Assembly: GCF_024124665.1 (NCBI RefSeq)
Contig: NZ_JAMXSB010000006.1
Coordinates: 62,001-126,000, forward strand
DNA: 64,000 bases
From: Pleionea sp. CnH1-48
Lineage (GTDB): Bacteria > Pseudomonadota > Gammaproteobacteria > Enterobacterales > Kangiellaceae
Direction: 5' to 3'
The notes below the pieces were generated by a model, which saw only the letters and a list, made by a program, of their open reading frames with translations, was not told the DNA's origin and did not search any database. The position numbers and the translations under genes were made by a program. Positions 61,822-64,000 of this stretch are shown one piece after another; position 1 is the stretch's first letter; every line of letters starts with the position of its first letter.

Positions 61822-64000
61822 TTGCCAAACATCGATCCCAATGAATATCAGCAGATGAAATCCCGCTTGCAGGAGCTGGAGACCATTGCGCAGGCAAAAC
61901 AGGAAACCGAAAAACGGCAAAATGCTTTATTCAAAATCACCGATTTATCCAGTCAGGCAATCGATTTAGAAAGCTTTTATCGAGATTTGCATCAAGTGAT
62001 TGAACAATTGATGTACGCTCGTAATATTTATATTGTGCTACTGACCGATAACCAGAAAAAAGTCACCTTTGAATATTTTGTTGACGAAGAGGATACGCTT
62101 AATCCAACAGACTGGCCACCCGAACCGATTGAATCCTTTAAACAGACCTTAACGGGATGGTTGCTGCAGTCCGATGAAGCCTTACTCATTGATGGAAAAA
62201 AGCTCGATGAACTAGAGCAGTCGGGAGAAATACAAGTTCGAGGAAAACGCTGTAACGACTGGCTAGGTGTACCACTTAGGCATAACAATCAAACCATTGG
62301 TGCACTGGTAGTACAAAACTACCAACACGAACGGCAATTTTTTACTAAAGATAAAGAATTGCTCACCTATGTGTCACAGCATATAGCAACAACCTTGCAA
62401 AGAAAAAAAGCACAACAAGAATTAGAACGGCATAATGAAGAATTAGAAAAGCGCGTTAAAGAAAGAACGGCACTGTTGCAACAAACCAACGAAGTACTGG
62501 AAAGAGAAGTAAAAGAAAAAAAGCGGGCAGAAGTGCTGCAAAACGCCTTATTCAAAATATCAGAGCTGACGAATGCGCCAATAGCACTGGCTGAATTTTA
62601 CGAGCATATTCATAAAATAATCAGCAATGTGACACTAGCAAATAATTTTTATATTGCGCTGTTCGACACCCCCAAAAAAGAAATCCATTTTCCATACTTT
62701 GTCGATAACTACGAACCACAACCCACTAGCCGAACCATCGCCCATCATAGTTCAGATAGCGAACTGTCTCCCACAGAATGGGTACTTTCAAAGCGAGTGC
62801 CTCTTTTAATCAACTCAAGCAACCAAAAAGAGTGGGCAAGCAAACAGACCATAAAAGGTCGTATGCCATCCAGCTGGTTAGGCGTGCCGCTTATTTATCA
62901 AAAGCAAACTTTAGGCATGATCGCTATCCAAAGTTACAATGATGCAGAGAATTACAGTCATAGAGACAAAGAAGTGCTGTCTTTTGTCGCGCAGCAGGTT
63001 GCCGTTGCCCTTTCACGAAAAAACAATGCCGACGAACTGCTCGCCACTCATGAAGAGTTAAAGAAGATAAATGACGAACTGGAAAAACGCGTTAAAAGTA
63101 GAACACAGGAGCTGTCGATCACCAACAAAACACTCCAAAGCATGCTTAATGAACAAGAGGAAACCAAAAAGCAGCTGGCTTTCGAAGCGTTTCACGATAG
63201 TTTAACTCAACTCCCTAACAGAGCGCTTTTTATTAACCGCGTCGAACACTTGTTATCAAAGATGAAACGAGAAAAGGACATCTACTTTTCGATCTTCTTT
63301 CTCGATCTGGATCGATTTAAAGTCATCAATGACAGTCTGGGTCATCTGGTAGGTGATGAACTGCTAAAAGAAGTCAGTGCGCGTATAAGCCGCTGCGTTC
63401 GTCCTGGAGATACAGTTGCTCGCCTAGGCGGTGATGAGTTTTGCGTGTTGTTACTTGATATTCAAAATGAACGCGATGCTGCCATTATTGCAGAACGTAT
63501 CCTCGACTCGATTTCTCAACCCTACGAGTTACTGGATCAGCGAGTCTATACCTCCACCAGTATTGGTATCGTACTCAGTCATTATGACTACAGCCAAACC
63601 GATGAACTCCTGCGCGATGCAGACGCCGCTATGTATCATGCAAAAGCTCATGGCAAGGCACGCTATTCTCTTTTTGACTCCAATATGCATCAAAGAGCAC
63701 TGACCAGACTCAAGCTGGAAAATGAATTAAGACACGCTATCGAGAGAGATGAAATCCATGTGTTTTTTCAGCCTGTTTATAACATGCAGACCCGTAACAT
63801 AGAATCCTTTGAAGCACTGGCTCGCTGGACTCACCCAAAACTAGGAACAGTAAGTCCGGCTGAATTCATTTCCATCGCAGAAGAAATTGGCTTTATTCAC
63901 ACATTGGGTAACCATATACTGGATCAATCACTGGCAACCTTAAAGTCCTGGCGACAACAAGAAGGTGTTCCTCAAAGCCTGACCGTCAGTGTTAATTTTT
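61822..64000 (+). CDS. GAF-GAF-GGDEF-EAL c-di-GMP protein, 3' end cut off
   Basis: Frame opens at TTG 61822 (an in-frame ATG at 61855 is the alternative) and stays open through the window end, at least 726 codons. Coiled segment (about 5-30), first GAF (about 35-190), coiled linker (about 195-240), second GAF (about 245-400), coiled linker, GGDEF (motif RLGGDEFCVL near 535-545) and EAL (motif FEALARW near 663). The GGDEF motif is intact; most of the EAL domain lies outside the window. Two GAF domains with near-identical cores (FKI.DLSSQAI, FKISELTNAPI; WLGVPL) suggest internal duplication. Cytoplasmic, no membrane segment seen. Confidence 0.92.
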   Translation, partial: MPNIDPNEYQQMKSRLQELETIAQAKQETEKRQNALFKITDLSSQAIDLESFYRDLHQVIEQLMYARNIYIVLLTDNQKKVTFEYFVDEEDTLNPTDWPPEPIESFKQTLTGWLLQSDEALLIDGKKLDELEQSGEIQVRGKRCNDWLGVPLRHNNQTIGALVVQNYQHERQFFTKDKELLTYVSQHIATTLQRKKAQQELERHNEELEKRVKERTALLQQTNEVLEREVKEKKRAEVLQNALFKISELTNAPIALAEFYEHIHKIISNVTLANNFYIALFDTPKKEIHFPYFVDNYEPQPTSRTIAHHSSDSELSPTEWVLSKRVPLLINSSNQKEWASKQTIKGRMPSSWLGVPLIYQKQTLGMIAIQSYNDAENYSHRDKEVLSFVAQQVAVALSRKNNADELLATHEELKKINDELEKRVKSRTQELSITNKTLQSMLNEQEETKKQLAFEAFHDSLTQLPNRALFINRVEHLLSKMKREKDIYFSIFFLDLDRFKVINDSLGHLVGDELLKEVSARISRCVRPGDTVARLGGDEFCVLLLDIQNERDAAIIAERILDSISQPYELLDQRVYTSTSIGIVLSHYDYSQTDELLRDADAAMYHAKAHGKARYSLFDSNMHQRALTRLKLENELRHAIERDEIHVFFQPVYNMQTRNIESFEALARWTHPKLGTVSPAEFISIAEEIGFIHTLGNHILDQSLATLKSWRQQEGVPQSLTVSVNF

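Noticed and set aside
1-64000. tRNA, rRNA, CRISPR array, intact transposase
   Set aside because: None seen by reading: no cloverleaf-like T-arm sequence, no direct-repeat/spacer series, and no transposase motif.

Overview
The window looks like chromosome of a free-living, probably marine, gammaproteobacterium. It carries the Tol-Pal/RuvABC block, a class IA SpeD, a PpiC-type parvulin, a DUF1244 protein, several c-di-GMP proteins and a moderate G+C content. A Kangiella/Pleionea-like lineage would fit, but I cannot prove it from sequence alone.

Layout. 0-10.4 kb is conserved housekeeping on the minus strand: ybgC-tolQ-tolR-tolA-tolB-pal-cpoB (cell-envelope constriction), ruvC-ruvA-ruvB (Holliday junctions), yebC and aspS. 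10.6-13.5 kb is a large M16 lipoprotein protease. 13.6-19.6 kb is accessory: two small proteins, a secreted FnIII protein with a MACPF-like core, and a divergent membrane-tethered winged-helix regulator with a TolB-like propeller. 19.9-31.5 kb holds a PilZ protein, a RluA-type pseudouridine synthase, SpeD, a fructosamine-kinase-like protein, a TonB receptor, an amidohydrolase, PpiC, DUF1244 and a membrane coiled-coil protein. 31.6-37.0 kb holds two c-di-GMP enzymes.

37.1-47.5 kb is the most unusual part. It is a minus-strand polymorphic-toxin locus: an SpvB/RHS gene broken by an apparent out-of-frame internal deletion, with a ParB-like C-terminal tip and an overlapping small zinc-ribbon gene (candidate immunity protein). 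Downstream lie displaced toxin tips, each 2 nt upstream of a member of one unrecognised protein family, a third member of that family ruined by a nonsense codon and a frameshift, and a tandem pair of four-helix membrane proteins. This reads as a graveyard of displaced toxin-immunity cassettes.

47.9-64 kb returns to ordinary genes: a response regulator with a CheX-like partner, malic enzyme, a PLP aminotransferase, a GlpD-like and an alkyl-DHAP-synthase-like flavoprotein with a divergent AraC regulator, a FmdB zinc ribbon, ProS, a lytic transglycosylase, a patatin phospholipase, a small unknown, and a GAF-GAF-GGDEF-EAL protein running off the end. No rRNA, tRNA, CRISPR array or intact insertion sequence was seen.
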